Source of the DNA: M55B165 sp051744245
Lineage (GTDB): Bacteria > Actinomycetota > Humimicrobiia > Humimicrobiales > Humimicrobiaceae
Length of the DNA: 54,505 nucleotides
Assembly (NCBI GenBank): GCA_051744245.1
Contig: JBNJCV010000003.1
Coordinates: 1-54,505 of the forward strand
Reading direction: 5' to 3'
The position numbers were made by a program, and so were the translations under genes. The notes under the pieces were generated by a model. The model was not told the origin of the DNA and made no database searches. It saw only the letters and a list, made by a program, of their open reading frames with translations. Below are positions 42,020-50,674 of this stretch, piece by piece (position 1 is the stretch's first letter; every line of letters starts with the position of its first letter).

Positions 42020-42640
42020 ATGAAGTATATTGAATTAAAAAATAGATTAAAAGATATGACTGTCTTCTCAGTCAGGGATATAGAGAAATCAGCTGATAAA
42101 GTATTCCATAGACGGAGACTCAATGAGTGGCAGGAAAAGGATTATATAAAAAAGCTGGTAAAAGGTTATTATATATTCTCCGACATGAAGGTTGATGATT
42201 ATGCCCTGTATGAAATAGCCAACAGGATCTACAGCCCTTCATATATCTCCCTTGAGACTGCTCTTTCCTACCATGGATTAATACCTGAGAGTGTCTATTT
42301 GATTACTTCTGTTTCTACAAGAAAGACAAACTCTTTTAAAACACCTCTGGCTATATTCGGTTATAGGAAAATAAAAAGCAGTCTTTTTTTTGGATATATT
42401 ATAGAAGAGGATAATAATAGAGTATTTAAAATGGCATCACCGGAAAAGGCAATACTTGATCTGTTTTATCTGAAGCCAGATCTAAAGGGTAGTAGTGATT
42501 TTAGCAGTCTTAGAATCAATAATGATAATTTTAAGGGAATAATCGATAGGAAGAAATTATTTAATTATCTTAAGATATACAATAATAAAAGAATGTCAGC
42601 TGCCATTAAAAAGTTTTGGGGGTACATGTATAATGCTTGA
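42020..42640 (+). CDS. AbiEi-type antitoxin/transcriptional regulator
   Basis: A 206-residue protein. A winged helix at the N-terminus (FSVRDIEKSADKVFHRRRLN, EWQEKDYIKKLVKGYY) precedes an AbiEi C-terminal region (SPSYISLETALSYHGLIPES, MASPEKAILDLFYLKPDL). AbiEi antitoxins repress their own operon and counter the nucleotidyltransferase toxin AbiEii. ATG 42020 gives the N-terminus most like the family; a TTG at 41984 is in frame upstream. It overlaps the toxin gene by eight bases. Confidence 0.85.
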   Translation: MKYIELKNRLKDMTVFSVRDIEKSADKVFHRRRLNEWQEKDYIKKLVKGYYIFSDMKVDDYALYEIANRIYSPSYISLETALSYHGLIPESVYLITSVSTRKTNSFKTPLAIFGYRKIKSSLFFGYIIEEDNNRVFKMASPEKAILDLFYLKPDLKGSSDFSSLRINNDNFKGIIDRKKLFNYLKIYNNKRMSAAIKKFWGYMYNA

Positions 42641-43409
42641 CCTGGAACAGATACAATCCTACTATCCTGAAAACCTGAGATCCTTCAAAAAAAATATCCT
42701 CAGAGAATATCTCCAATACAAAATCCTAGAAATAATCTATACTTCAGATTATGCAAAAAGACTGATTTTTATGGGTGGTACAGCTATAAGGATACTGCAC
42801 GCGAATAAGCGGTTTTCTGAGGATCTTGATTTTGATAATAAGGGATTAGGAAAAGATGGTTTTGAGGATTTGGTAAATGTAATAAAAAAAAGGATGAAGT
42901 TGGAGGGATACAACATAAGCACAAGAAACAACTATAATAATACCTTTAGGAGTTATATCAAGTTCCATGATATCATGTATGAATACTCATTGACCCCTCA
43001 TATAAAAGAGAATATTGATCTCCGACTTGATGCTGAACCACAGGAATATGACTATACACCGGAAAAGACTTTTTTAAATAAATTTGATATCTTTACCCAA
43101 ATATTCAATATTCCAGTTGCAATACTTCTGTCTCAAAAAATATTTGCTATCTTTAACCGGAAGAGAGCTATGGGAAGAGACTTCTTTGATGTGGTATTCC
43201 TTATGGGAAAAACAAAACCGGACTATGGCTATCTGAAGAATAAACTAGGCATCAGAGATAAAAGGGAACTAAAATCGAGATTGCTTGCTTTCTGTGAAAA
43301 TATAGATTTAAAAATGCTGGCAAGGGATGCCAGGCCATTCCTGTTTGAGCCCGAAGACTCTAGGAAGGTAAGGTTGTTTTCAGATTTTATTAACAATGTT
43401 AAATTGTAA
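42633..43409 (+). CDS. AbiEii/AbiGii nucleotidyltransferase toxin
   Basis: A 258-residue protein with the AbiEii core: FMGGTAIRILHANKRFSEDL-DFD (GG[T/S] and DxD catalytic parts), then FRSYIKFHDIMYEYSLTPHI, ENIDLRLDAEPQEYD, and LLSQKIFAIFNRKRAMGRDF-FDVVFLM with the conserved Lys and Arg/Asp. AbiEii blocks growth by nucleotide transfer, in cognate systems giving phage abortive infection. The pair is complete and looks intact, so this is the clearest defence module of the island. Confidence 0.88.
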   Translation: MLDLEQIQSYYPENLRSFKKNILREYLQYKILEIIYTSDYAKRLIFMGGTAIRILHANKRFSEDLDFDNKGLGKDGFEDLVNVIKKRMKLEGYNISTRNNYNNTFRSYIKFHDIMYEYSLTPHIKENIDLRLDAEPQEYDYTPEKTFLNKFDIFTQIFNIPVAILLSQKIFAIFNRKRAMGRDFFDVVFLMGKTKPDYGYLKNKLGIRDKRELKSRLLAFCENIDLKMLARDARPFLFEPEDSRKVRLFSDFINNVKL

Positions 43410-43747
43410 TTAAGGATTACTAAGAAAAAGTCCTCAAAGTCAAAACCATCAGAGAGTATAAGATAGGGACCGGATATTGGATTTTATTAATTATTTCTTC
43501 TATTCCACATTTTTTCTGATCCGGTATTATCATCGGTGATCATTTTGTCTGTGACAATTTAGGGTTATGCCTACCTTTGGGATGTAATAGATTGGGGATC
43601 CAGAAGCAAATTCTTATAAGTTTATAGTCCAAAATCCCGGTTCTTAGCCAACAGTGGAGCAACCAGCTATCCAACTGTATAACGTTTTTACTCTTGGACG
43701 AAATTATACCGGGTTCAGTTCAAATCTTTCCAGTAATCATTTCTTTC
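43410..43747. other. Gap with repeat family B copy 2
   Basis: About 340 bases between convergent genes. The only structure I recognise is repeat family B (43569-43619). CCCGGTTCTTA at about 43637 also occurs near 41612. No open frame has a protein signature. Confidence 0.45.
43569..43619 (+). repeat. Dispersed repeat family B, copy 2
   Basis: CTTTGGGATGTAATAG, then TTGGGGATCCAGAAGCAAAT and TCTTATAA, matching 29549-29598. One frame reads YAYLWDVIDW, which hints at a transposase origin, but the frame is too short to decide. Confidence 0.5.
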
Positions 43748-44278
43748 TCAGGGGATGAATTGCATGATAAAGTCTAAATAGCCCCTAATACCGCCAGTTT
43801 GATTATGTCTTTTTACAGACTTAAGGACTTTTCTAAGTGCTCTTCTTACTTCGTTGCGGGTGTAGTCACTAAAGCTGAGCTGAAGTCTAAGCCGCTGATT
43901 AATCTCTTTTACAATTTTATCATTGCTTTTTATTTCAGGTCTGGAGACCAATTCTTCCAGAGATAAAATAACTTTTGTATCTGTTAACCCTGTATTAGAA
44001 TCATCAATATACCTGATTGTTCCTTCAATAGTATTTAAAAGAGAAATATAATAATCATCATCCCAGTTTATATCATCAAAATTCAAACTTTCTTCAGGAG
44101 AATATAGTTCTGGCAATTCTTTCAATTGGTGCGTAAATTCATCTTTGCCGGCAATTACTTTTATTAAACCGTCTTTATTCTCAAAAAATTCAATGGAATA
44201 CTGGAAATCTTTGATTCCTTTGTCAATAGGTTTTAGTTTTTGGATTTTATCTAATTTTTCTTTAAGTTCTTTATCCAT
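43748..44278 (-). CDS. Hypothetical protein, acidic, no known domain
   Basis: A 176-residue soluble protein of unknown function from ATG 44278 (MDKELKEKLDKIQKLKPI). The middle is strongly acidic (SPEESLNFDDINWDDDYYIS). The C-terminal third is basic and helical (FSDYTRNEVRRALRKVLKSV), ending GYLDFIMQFIP. The frame is open over its full length in a region of broken genes, so it is probably real. It is convergent with AbiEii. An earlier ATG at 44317 adds 13 residues. Confidence 0.55.
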   Translation of the reverse strand: MDKELKEKLDKIQKLKPIDKGIKDFQYSIEFFENKDGLIKVIAGKDEFTHQLKELPELYSPEESLNFDDINWDDDYYISLLNTIEGTIRYIDDSNTGLTDTKVILSLEELVSRPEIKSNDKIVKEINQRLRLQLSFSDYTRNEVRRALRKVLKSVKRHNQTGGIRGYLDFIMQFIP

Positions 44279-44609
44279 AAGATAAACTAGGTTAGAGGTT
44301 TTATACAAATCAATCACGGAAAAAACCTATCAGGCTTAATGCAAGAGTACCAACATTAGATATTATATCCTTATTGGCAACATAGTTCTATAATAGATTT
44401 CTACAGCTACCAGGTCCTTAATATCAGGAGTTTTCTATTATTCTATTTCTAGAAAAATCTGCTAACCTTGAGCTTTTAAGCAAAAAGCTAAAAGCAGGTA
44501 AGAGCCGAGGGGAAGAGATGTGTTATCATAAGTTTTGATAGTCTGCGCTAAATTTAGGGCATAAAACTGTATGGTATATTGATTTTAAGTGCCGGTTTAC
44601 GGAGTTTAC
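44279..44609. other. Gap without a recognisable gene
   Basis: About 330 bases. A short open stretch near 44459-44536 (SANLELLSKKLKAGKSRG) has no match I know. No promoter or hairpin stands out. Confidence 0.35.
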
Positions 44610-45054
44610 TTAAATTTTAAGCGCTTCTCCTATTTGCTCATAGGATATATCGGGCAAGTGAGCTGTTGTTTTTGCATGCTCTATGGTTATGCTGACAAGG
44701 TTACCTTTTTCATCAATATCTATATATATTTTCTGAGATTTCCCGAGTTTCCTTTATCACATTTTCCTAAAATTCTAATAAAGTGGTGTCAGTATCATTG
44801 AAATATTTTATTTTCATACTACTATTTCTCCTTAAAATTTCTGTCAAAGAGAGCATTACGGACTGTCTCTCCATCTTTAAGCATTATGACTCTTAAATAC
44901 TTTCCGTCCCTTTTGATTTTTGACCATTTTTTTATTCTTCCATCTGATTGTACTTCAGTTTTAACTGGATTCTTGATTGTATCTTTTATCCATTTATCTT
45001 TTATTTTCGATCTATCTGGTCTTTTCTTAGATGAAAATAATTTGTAAATTTCAT
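44610..45054 (-). pseudogene. Broken duplicate of the DUF2283 pair
   Basis: The block matches 29912-30362 at roughly 90 percent. The DUF2283 copy (44610-44817) has lost two bases in a TATATATA run, shifting the frame. The partner copy (44822-45054) has lost four bases near its start. Flanking ribosome sites are still recognisable. It was a real module that decayed after duplication or a second acquisition. Confidence 0.82.
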
Positions 45055-45161
45055 AAAGGATTATAGATATTTTTTATCTTATTAATTTTGAAATATATCA
45101 TATGCCTTATAATTTGTTAATCGAAACAAAAATGTTGATAGTAATATTATAATAGTTCTAT

Positions 45162-45197
45162 TTGTTATCAATATTGTCCAGTCCGGGAATCTAGTAA
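45162..45197 (+). repeat. Island repeat 2-like copy
   Basis: TTGTTATCAATATTGTCCAG then TCCGGGAATCTAG, matching 25057-25092 in its left part; the tRNA-like core is altered (GGGAATCTAG against GGGGAGCCAG). It separates the broken DUF2283 pair from an RHH remnant that in the intact copy is directly adjoining. Confidence 0.5.
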
Positions 45198-45199
45198 AA

Positions 45200-45311
45200 T
45201 TTACTTCAATAATTCTATAATCTTGAATACTTCATTTTTATCAATAAATATACCTTTAACATATTTGTGCCTAAGGCTTGATATTAATGTCTGGCAAGGG
45301 ATCCTTTCGAT
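45200..45311 (-). pseudogene. Remnant of an RHH antitoxin (C-terminal third)
   Basis: Read on the minus strand, it resembles the end of the RHH gene at 30359-30649 (region encoding YQTLISSILHKYI through FKISELLK). The upstream two thirds and the DUF4258 toxin are missing. The following 340 bases (45312-45652) hold only short open pieces and a loose inverted repeat around GGGCTAT..ATAGCCC. Confidence 0.6.
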
Positions 45312-45652
45312 ATATTTTCTTCTTTAGGGCTATGGAACTATAGTGCTTTATATGCTTTTTCTATGGAATATTTATGCCTATAGCCCTGGAACTTCTTTTG
45401 GCTTTAAAGATGAATTAAAGATATGAGTATTCTTTTTAAGGGAGATGATTGGACTAAATCAAAGTTTAGATAATTTTTTGGACGAAAATTACCGTCAATT
45501 TTAAATGTCTTGCAGGCTAGCAGTAACTGCGAATATGGACCGAAAAAGCAGGCTATGCTGGCACTTGGATTAGAGGGAAATATAAGGGCAAAGTTAATCA
45601 TCATATTAAAATTCATAAAATAATTATGTAATATATTATTCAGGTGATTATT

Positions 45653-45862
45653 ATGAGAACAACAATAAATATTTCTGATAGCATGGTAAGAGAAGCAGAA
45701 GCCTTATATGGGACAAAAAATAGGTCAAAAGCTATAGAAAGTGCAATAAAGGATGCTGTGAGGTTTAATAAATTAAAGGAACTTATGACCCTTAAATCAA
45801 AGATATTATTTGATGAAGATAAAGTTAAAGCTTTAAGAGAAAGGGAAAAAGAGGAATTATAA
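45653..45862 (+). CDS. VapB-type antitoxin (DUF2191)
   Basis: A 69-residue antitoxin: MRTTINISDSMVREAEALYG and KNRSKAIESAIKDAVRFNKL make a ribbon-helix-helix of the VapB/DUF2191 group, and LFDEDKVKALREREKEEL the toxin-binding tail. ATG 45653 has Shine-Dalgarno AGGTGAT. Its VapC partner downstream is truncated, so it is effectively an orphan. Confidence 0.8.
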   Translation: MRTTINISDSMVREAEALYGTKNRSKAIESAIKDAVRFNKLKELMTLKSKILFDEDKVKALREREKEEL

Positions 45863-45869
45863 AGATATT

Positions 45870-46020
45870 ATAGGTGGTCAAAAAATATTAGTTGATACAT
45901 CGATATGAATAGACCTTGATAAAAAACAAGCAAAGACAAAACTAGATTTACTGCAGGGATATGGATGCCCCTTGCTTGATATTATTAAGGATGCTGCAGA
46001 AAAAATAGTTGACAGGATTA
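45870..46020 (+). pseudogene. Truncated VapC toxin joined to the end of another PIN gene
   Basis: Right after VapB one frame reads GGQKILVDTSI, then TGA in place of the usual tryptophan, then IDLDKKQAKTKLDLLQGYGC and PLLDIIKDAAEKIVD. The first piece is the N-terminus of a VapC PIN domain with its catalytic aspartate. The second resembles the C-terminus of the DUF3368-type PIN at 32833-32920. The middle of both is missing, so a deletion seems to have fused two toxin genes. Confidence 0.6.
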
Positions 46021-46035
46021 AAAAAAATGTCTTCA

Positions 46036-46819
46036 AAGCAATAACGATACTGTACCATTAAGCATATCACCGAAGGCAGCTGTTAAGGAACATTTCTCCA
46101 AGGATATGAACAGGGTAATAAAAAAAGCTGAAGATAAGATGTACAGGCATATGCTAATAGAAAAAAGAAGCAGCAGAAGTAAATTATTACATCCTTGGAA
46201 GGACGCTGCAGGAACGGGGCTATGAAACCAGCGGACATGAACAAAGGCTAAAAGAATGTGCCAGGATATTGGCACAGAGGGTAGGATTCATAGAGACTCA
46301 ATTTGATGATCTGGAATGACGACCCAATTACATGATATTGGGGAAATATCAATTCCAGATAAGCTAGTGTTAAAGAATGAAAAGCTTACCAAAAAAGAAT
46401 GGGGTATCATGAAAAAACATCCCGAAATTGGTTTTAGAATTGCCGGGGCAAGCCTCGAGCTTTACCCAATTGTGGATTCTATACTTCATCACCATGAATG
46501 GTACGATGGTTCTGGTTATCCGCATGTCATAAAGGGCAATGAAATTCCTTTAATATCTAGAATAATTTCAATTGTTGAGGCTTACGAAGCAATGATAGAG
46601 GGAAGACCATGCAGGGAAGAACCCCCACCAGAGATAGTTTTACAGGAAATTAGAAGATATTCAGGAATCCAGTTTGACCCGGAACTAGCAGAAATATTTA
46701 TTTCGGAGATAAAAAAACAATGGAGTAGCATTTACCGGTTAAGACTTCTGCCTTTAAGTTTTAACCGTAATGATAATAATCCTTTTATGGTAATGATAAG
46801 AAGCACTGAGATAAAATAA
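46036..46819 (+). pseudogene. GGDEF/HD-GYP signalling protein remnant with frameshifts
   Basis: Three frames in turn make one protein tail. First, NNDTVPLSISPKAAVKEHFS and KAEDKMYRHMLIEKRSSRSK, the end of a GGDEF domain. After a shift near 46190, LGRTLQERGYETSGHEQRLK. After a shift near 46314, TTQLHDIGEISIPDKLVLKN, KKHPEIGFRIAG, HHHEWYDGSGYPHVIKGNEI, the core of an HD-GYP c-di-GMP phosphodiesterase. The last frame alone (46316-46819, 167 residues) starts within the HD helix and lacks its first histidine. The N-terminal sensor and catalytic GGDEF half are absent. Confidence 0.8.
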
Positions 46820-46852
46820 GGTTTCCTGCAACCCCTATTTGGAAAAAGTTAC

Positions 46853-47038
46853 CTATATGTTTAGGTACTCAAGCAAATTGTATACCAGAAATACAGGCCA
46901 GACCAAAGATTTTAGAAAACCAAGGACACCTAGCCAGAAAGTGCCAGCATTTTGGATGTAATATACTGCGGCACCAATAAAAGCCATAAAGTATGCAGCG
47001 CCAGCGATTCCAGAGCCGCCATTGGTCCTATTAGACAT
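46853..47038 (-). CDS. Small membrane protein
   Basis: A 61-residue protein with a polar glycine-rich start (MSNRTNGGSG) and two likely membrane helices (about 12-32 and 34-57). Shine-Dalgarno AAGGAAA lies just upstream. No family function known to me. It marks the return from the accessory island to ordinary chromosome and stands alone on the minus strand. Confidence 0.65.
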   Translation of the reverse strand: MSNRTNGGSGIAGAAYFMAFIGAAVYYIQNAGTFWLGVLGFLKSLVWPVFLVYNLLEYLNI

Positions 47039-47201
47039 TTTTTTCCTTTCTAATTTTTATATTTTTTTAATTATAAACATATTTCTAAAAAATTAGAACT
47101 AAATAAGAATATCCATTACGCATAACTTCATTGCGAGGATTTTAATATGGTTTTTTACTATAGCTAAAATGTGATAGGGCATATGCGTTTAAATATAAAA
47201 A

Positions 47202-47276
47202 TGGTGGAGATGAGCGGAGTTGAACCGCCGACCTCTTGTCTGCCAGACAAGCGTTCTCCCACTGAACTACATCCCC
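47202..47276 (-). tRNA. tRNA-Ala (GGC anticodon)
   Basis: On the minus strand: acceptor GGGGATG / CATCTCC with the G3:U70 wobble pair that identifies tRNA-Ala, D arm GTTCAGTGGGAGAAC, anticodon arm CTTGT-CTGGCAG-ACAAG giving GGC, and T arm GGCGG-TTCAACT-CCGCT. CCA is encoded (47202-47204). The T loop TTCAACT is slightly unusual against TTCGAAT-type loops. Confidence 0.95.
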
Positions 47277-47337
47277 ACTTAATAAAAAAGTTAATCTTAC
47301 TTTAGCATGCCTGTTGTTATCCTTACAGGGTTTATAC

Positions 47338-47346
47338 ATTATAGCA
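47338..47346 (-). promoter_or_regulatory. Putative extended -10 promoter for tRNA-Ala
   Basis: TGCTATAAT on the minus strand, about 60 bases before the tRNA 5' end. TTGACA overlaps its left side, so the -35 arrangement is unclear. Confidence 0.4.
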
Positions 47347-47532
47347 TGTCAATTACAGAAATTCTAAATTATAAAATTTTTTTAACTGCAAAAATTGTAC
47401 AGCTTCAGTGAATTTACTTTATAAAATTTAGGCAGATATTATTTCTATACTTAACCAAAAAGGAATTTAGTTGATTTTGTCAGTATTTATAAATAAGATT
47501 TATCCAAGGTTAACCAAAAGAAAGAGGAGTTT

Positions 47533-47805
47533 ATGTGTTGTGCTCTTACCACCTTATTTTTTTTCGGCCCCCGTTTGGCCTTAGTGGTATGGTGGCTAAT
47601 TAATCCTGGGTTATTTAGGTTAGCGTTCAATCACTGGATTTTGCCACTTCTTTTTGCAATTTTTGCTCCATATACCATGATATTTTATATTCTAGGCTGG
47701 TATTTAGGCCCGGGGATAAGCGGTTTTGAGTGGATATTGATTGTGGTTGGAATTTTTTTGGATATTACATCATATGGAGGAGGATACCGGAGCAGGAGGA
47801 GGTAG
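47533..47805 (+). CDS. Small membrane protein
   Basis: A 90-residue hydrophobic protein with three probable membrane helices (about 5-25, 33-56, 60-80) and a basic GGGYRSRRR tail that should stay in the cytosol. A good Shine-Dalgarno (AGAGGAG) precedes the ATG. No function recognised. The 130 bases after it show no gene. Confidence 0.65.
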   Translation: MCCALTTLFFFGPRLALVVWWLINPGLFRLAFNHWILPLLFAIFAPYTMIFYILGWYLGPGISGFEWILIVVGIFLDITSYGGGYRSRRR

Positions 47806-47939
47806 CCTAAAGGCAATTATGGAAATATTTTAGGGCTGCTTTTCTGCTTATAAATGTGGGGGTTTCAATTGCGGTACTATTTTACAAAAATATATAAATC
47901 TGTTAGCTTTTATTAGATTGTTATCTAAATAAACCGGTC

Positions 47940-48764
47940 ATGGAAATAATTTTTTTAATACTTGTTATCCTGGAAATATTACTGCTGTTTGTAGCTTACT
48001 CAATCTTTATGTTTGGCAGGAGGATAAGAAGAGAGATTGGCCAGGTATTGGGAAACCAGGATAAAAAAGAAAGAAAGGTTATTGAGAAAAACAGTGTGGA
48101 AAGATTGCCGGCCCCGGTTAAAAGATATTTAGAATATGCCCTAAATGGCAGGAAAGAATATATAAGAACTGCAAAGGTAAGGCAGTCTGGTTACATAAGA
48201 CGAAAGGGAAGCAGCAGGTGGCTATCCTTTAACGCAGTTCAGTATTTTAATGGATATAAGCCCTCTTTTATTTGGGTAGCTAATACTAAAGTTCCACCCT
48301 TAGCTTGGGTTGCAGCAAGGGATATGTATTTTGAAGGCAAAGGGAGCATGCTGGTTAAACTTTGGTCGGCATTTACTATTACAAATTTTTCGGGAAAAGA
48401 AGCTAATATCTCCTCCTTTATAAGGTATGTTTCTGAGATGCCCTGGCTTCCAACAGCTCTTCTTCCTTCCAGCTATCTCAAGTGGGAGCCAGTAGACAAC
48501 AATTCGGCAAGGGCAATTATAAGTGATGGTAAAAATGAAGCTAAAATTACCTTTACTTTTAATTCCAGGGGGGAAATTGCTAAGGTGTCCACCTTTGACA
48601 GGTTCAGGGAGGAAGGAGGCAGACATTATAAGGAAAAATGGAGTGGGTTTTTTAGAAACTACAGGGAAGTGGAAGGGATAAAGGTTCCAGCTGAGTTAGA
48701 AGCTAAATGGGGTTCCAATTTCAAATATATAAAGATAAAGGCAGAAGCTATTAAATACTCTTAG
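47940..48764 (+). CDS. DUF6920/DUF6544-like membrane-anchored protein
   Basis: A 274-residue protein with one N-terminal membrane helix (about 3-27), then a soluble part. PAPVKRYLEYALNGRKEYIR, KVRQSGYIRRKGSSRWLSFN and AVQYFNGYKPSFIWVANTK are the conserved features of this family, which often sits beside redox or transport genes and has a lipocalin-like beta fold by prediction. Biochemical role unknown. It has no operon partner here. Confidence 0.7.
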   Translation: MEIIFLILVILEILLLFVAYSIFMFGRRIRREIGQVLGNQDKKERKVIEKNSVERLPAPVKRYLEYALNGRKEYIRTAKVRQSGYIRRKGSSRWLSFNAVQYFNGYKPSFIWVANTKVPPLAWVAARDMYFEGKGSMLVKLWSAFTITNFSGKEANISSFIRYVSEMPWLPTALLPSSYLKWEPVDNNSARAIISDGKNEAKITFTFNSRGEIAKVSTFDRFREEGGRHYKEKWSGFFRNYREVEGIKVPAELEAKWGSNFKYIKIKAEAIKYS

Positions 48765-48814
48765 GTGATTTTTAACCGGGTTAATATAGTTAGTTTTACT
48801 TTTCGTGGGGCTTT

Positions 48815-48843
48815 TTGACAATATATAGGCAATTATTTAAAAT
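48815..48843 (+). promoter_or_regulatory. Promoter for glnS
   Basis: TTGACA, 17-base spacer, TAAAAT; start expected near 48850, giving a 44-base leader before the glnS ATG. No T-box or other leader structure is visible in that length. Confidence 0.7.
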
Positions 48844-48893
48844 GTTATTCAATTTTTAGCCAATTTTTAAAAATATTAGAAAGAAGATAGCAT

Positions 48894-50576
48894 ATGGAAG
48901 ATAATGCAGGAAAAACTGATTTTATCAGGGAAATAATCAGGAAAGACTTAAGAAAAGATAATAATATAGAAAAAATTCACACCAGATTCCCTCCCGAACC
49001 CAATGGATACCTTCATATAGGACATGCAAAATCCATATGCTTAAACTTTGGATTGGCCGAAGAATTTGGAGGGGAATGTAATCTACGTTTCGATGATACT
49101 AATCCCACCAGGGAAGAACTGGAATATATAAAATCCATCAAAAGGGATGTAAGCTGGCTGGGCTTTGATTGGGGAGAGCGGGAATATTATGCTTCAGATT
49201 ATTTTGATAAGCTTTACGGTTTTGCTGTTAGGCTAATAAAGCAAGGCAAGGCTTATGTTTGTGATTTAAGCGCTGAAGAAATAAGGGAATACCGTGGGAC
49301 CCTTACTGAACCTGGGAAGGAAAGCCCTTATAGAAACAGATCTGTTGAAGAAAATTTAAACTTATTTGAGGAAATGAAGATTGGCAAATATCCTGACGGA
49401 AGTAAGGTGTTACGGGCTAAAATAGATATGTCCTCTCCTAACCTTAATATGAGGGATCCGGTAATGTACAGGATATTGCATGAAAGCCACCACCGTACTG
49501 GCAGTAACTGGTGCATTTATCCAACTTATGACTGGGCTCATGGACAGTCAGATTCCATAGAGCATATTACCCATTCATTGTGTACTCTGGAGTTTGAAGA
49601 CCACCGGCCACTGTATAATTGGTTTATTGAACAGCTTGGTATACATCGTCCCAGGCAAATAGAGTTTGCAAGGCTAAACCTTACCTATACTGTAATGAGC
49701 AAAAGGAAGCTGGCAGAGCTAGTTAAAAAAGGGCATGTAGAAGGCTGGGATGACCCCAGGATGCCTACCATATCGGGTATGAGAAGGCGGGGTTATACTC
49801 CTAAAGCAATTAGGAAGTTCTGTTCAGAAATTGGAGTGGCAAAGTCAGAAAGTACATTAGAGATAGAATACCTGGAGCATTTTGTAAGGGAAGACTTAAA
49901 CAAGGTAGCACCCAGGGTAATGGGAGTTTTGGACCCATTGAAGATAGTAATAGACAATTATCCGGAGGACAAGGAAGAGGAACTGGTTGCCATAAACAAC
50001 CCTGAGGATGCTTCTGCGGGGACCAGAAAAGTCCCTTTTTCAAAAGTACTGTATATAGAAAAACAGGATTTTATGGAGAGTCCTCCTAAGAAATTTTACA
50101 GGCTGGCCCCTGGAAGGGAGGTACGGCTGAGGTATGCATATTTTATAAAATGCGTGGATGTGGTTAAAGATAAAGAAGGAAATATTATAGAATTGCACTG
50201 CACCTATGACCCTGCTACAAAGGGGGGCGATGCCCCTGATGGAAGGAAAGTGAAAGCAACTCTGCACTGGGTGTCTGCTAGACATGCTGTTTCTGCAGAA
50301 ATAAGATTATACAGTAAGCTTTTTACAAAAGAAAATCCTCTTAAGGTAGAAGATGGGGAAGATTTTAAAGAAAATTTTAATCCTCATTCTCTAAATATTA
50401 ACAATAAGTGTAAGTTAGAACCCTCTTTAGCTAAAGCAAAGCCGGAAAATATTTATCAATTTGAAAGAATTGGTTATTTTTATGTTGACCCCAGCACTGC
50501 CAAGGAAAAATTGGTTTTTAACCGCACAGTTACCCTTAAGGACCAGTGGGCTAAGATAAGGAAACGTAGAAGATAA
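48894..50576 (+). CDS. glnS: Glutaminyl-tRNA synthetase
   Basis: A 560-residue class I synthetase. The HIGH motif is in PPEPNGYLHIGHAKSICLNF (H41-H44), the KMSKS equivalent is VMSKRKLAEL near 267, and TYDWAHGQSDSIEHITHSLC with TLEFEDHRPLYNWF are GlnRS-specific against GluRS. C-terminal beta-barrel anticodon-binding domains follow. Direct GlnRS suggests the organism need not use GatCAB for Gln-tRNA. Bacterial GlnRS is patchy and often laterally gained. Length is full. Confidence 0.96.
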   Translation: MEDNAGKTDFIREIIRKDLRKDNNIEKIHTRFPPEPNGYLHIGHAKSICLNFGLAEEFGGECNLRFDDTNPTREELEYIKSIKRDVSWLGFDWGEREYYASDYFDKLYGFAVRLIKQGKAYVCDLSAEEIREYRGTLTEPGKESPYRNRSVEENLNLFEEMKIGKYPDGSKVLRAKIDMSSPNLNMRDPVMYRILHESHHRTGSNWCIYPTYDWAHGQSDSIEHITHSLCTLEFEDHRPLYNWFIEQLGIHRPRQIEFARLNLTYTVMSKRKLAELVKKGHVEGWDDPRMPTISGMRRRGYTPKAIRKFCSEIGVAKSESTLEIEYLEHFVREDLNKVAPRVMGVLDPLKIVIDNYPEDKEEELVAINNPEDASAGTRKVPFSKVLYIEKQDFMESPPKKFYRLAPGREVRLRYAYFIKCVDVVKDKEGNIIELHCTYDPATKGGDAPDGRKVKATLHWVSARHAVSAEIRLYSKLFTKENPLKVEDGEDFKENFNPHSLNINNKCKLEPSLAKAKPENIYQFERIGYFYVDPSTAKEKLVFNRTVTLKDQWAKIRKRRR

Positions 50577-50613
50577 GGCTGTCCTACAGAATATAAAGAA
50601 ATCTTTTTACATA

Positions 50614-50673
50614 TTGACAACTGGTTTTTAAAATATTAATATAGACCATATAGTCTAGACTAGGTGGTCTATA
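50614..50673 (+). promoter_or_regulatory. tetR promoter with large palindromic operator
   Basis: TTGACA (50614-50619), 17-base spacer, TAATAT (50637-50642). A 34-bp imperfect palindrome spans 50640-50673: outer arms TATAGACCA / TGGTCTATA and an inner perfect TAGTCTAGACTA, 15 of 17 positions paired. It covers the -10 box, start site and the bases right up to the ATG, so bound repressor would block transcription. Size and form fit a TetR dimer-of-dimers site. Confidence 0.82.
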
Positions 50674-50674
50674 C

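Noticed and set aside
47142..47339. Short minus-strand frame overlapping tRNA-Ala
   Set aside because: It reads straight through the tRNA and has no protein signature.
48300..48626. Minus-strand frame of 108 codons inside the DUF6920-like gene
   Set aside because: Antisense shadow without ribosome site or known motif.
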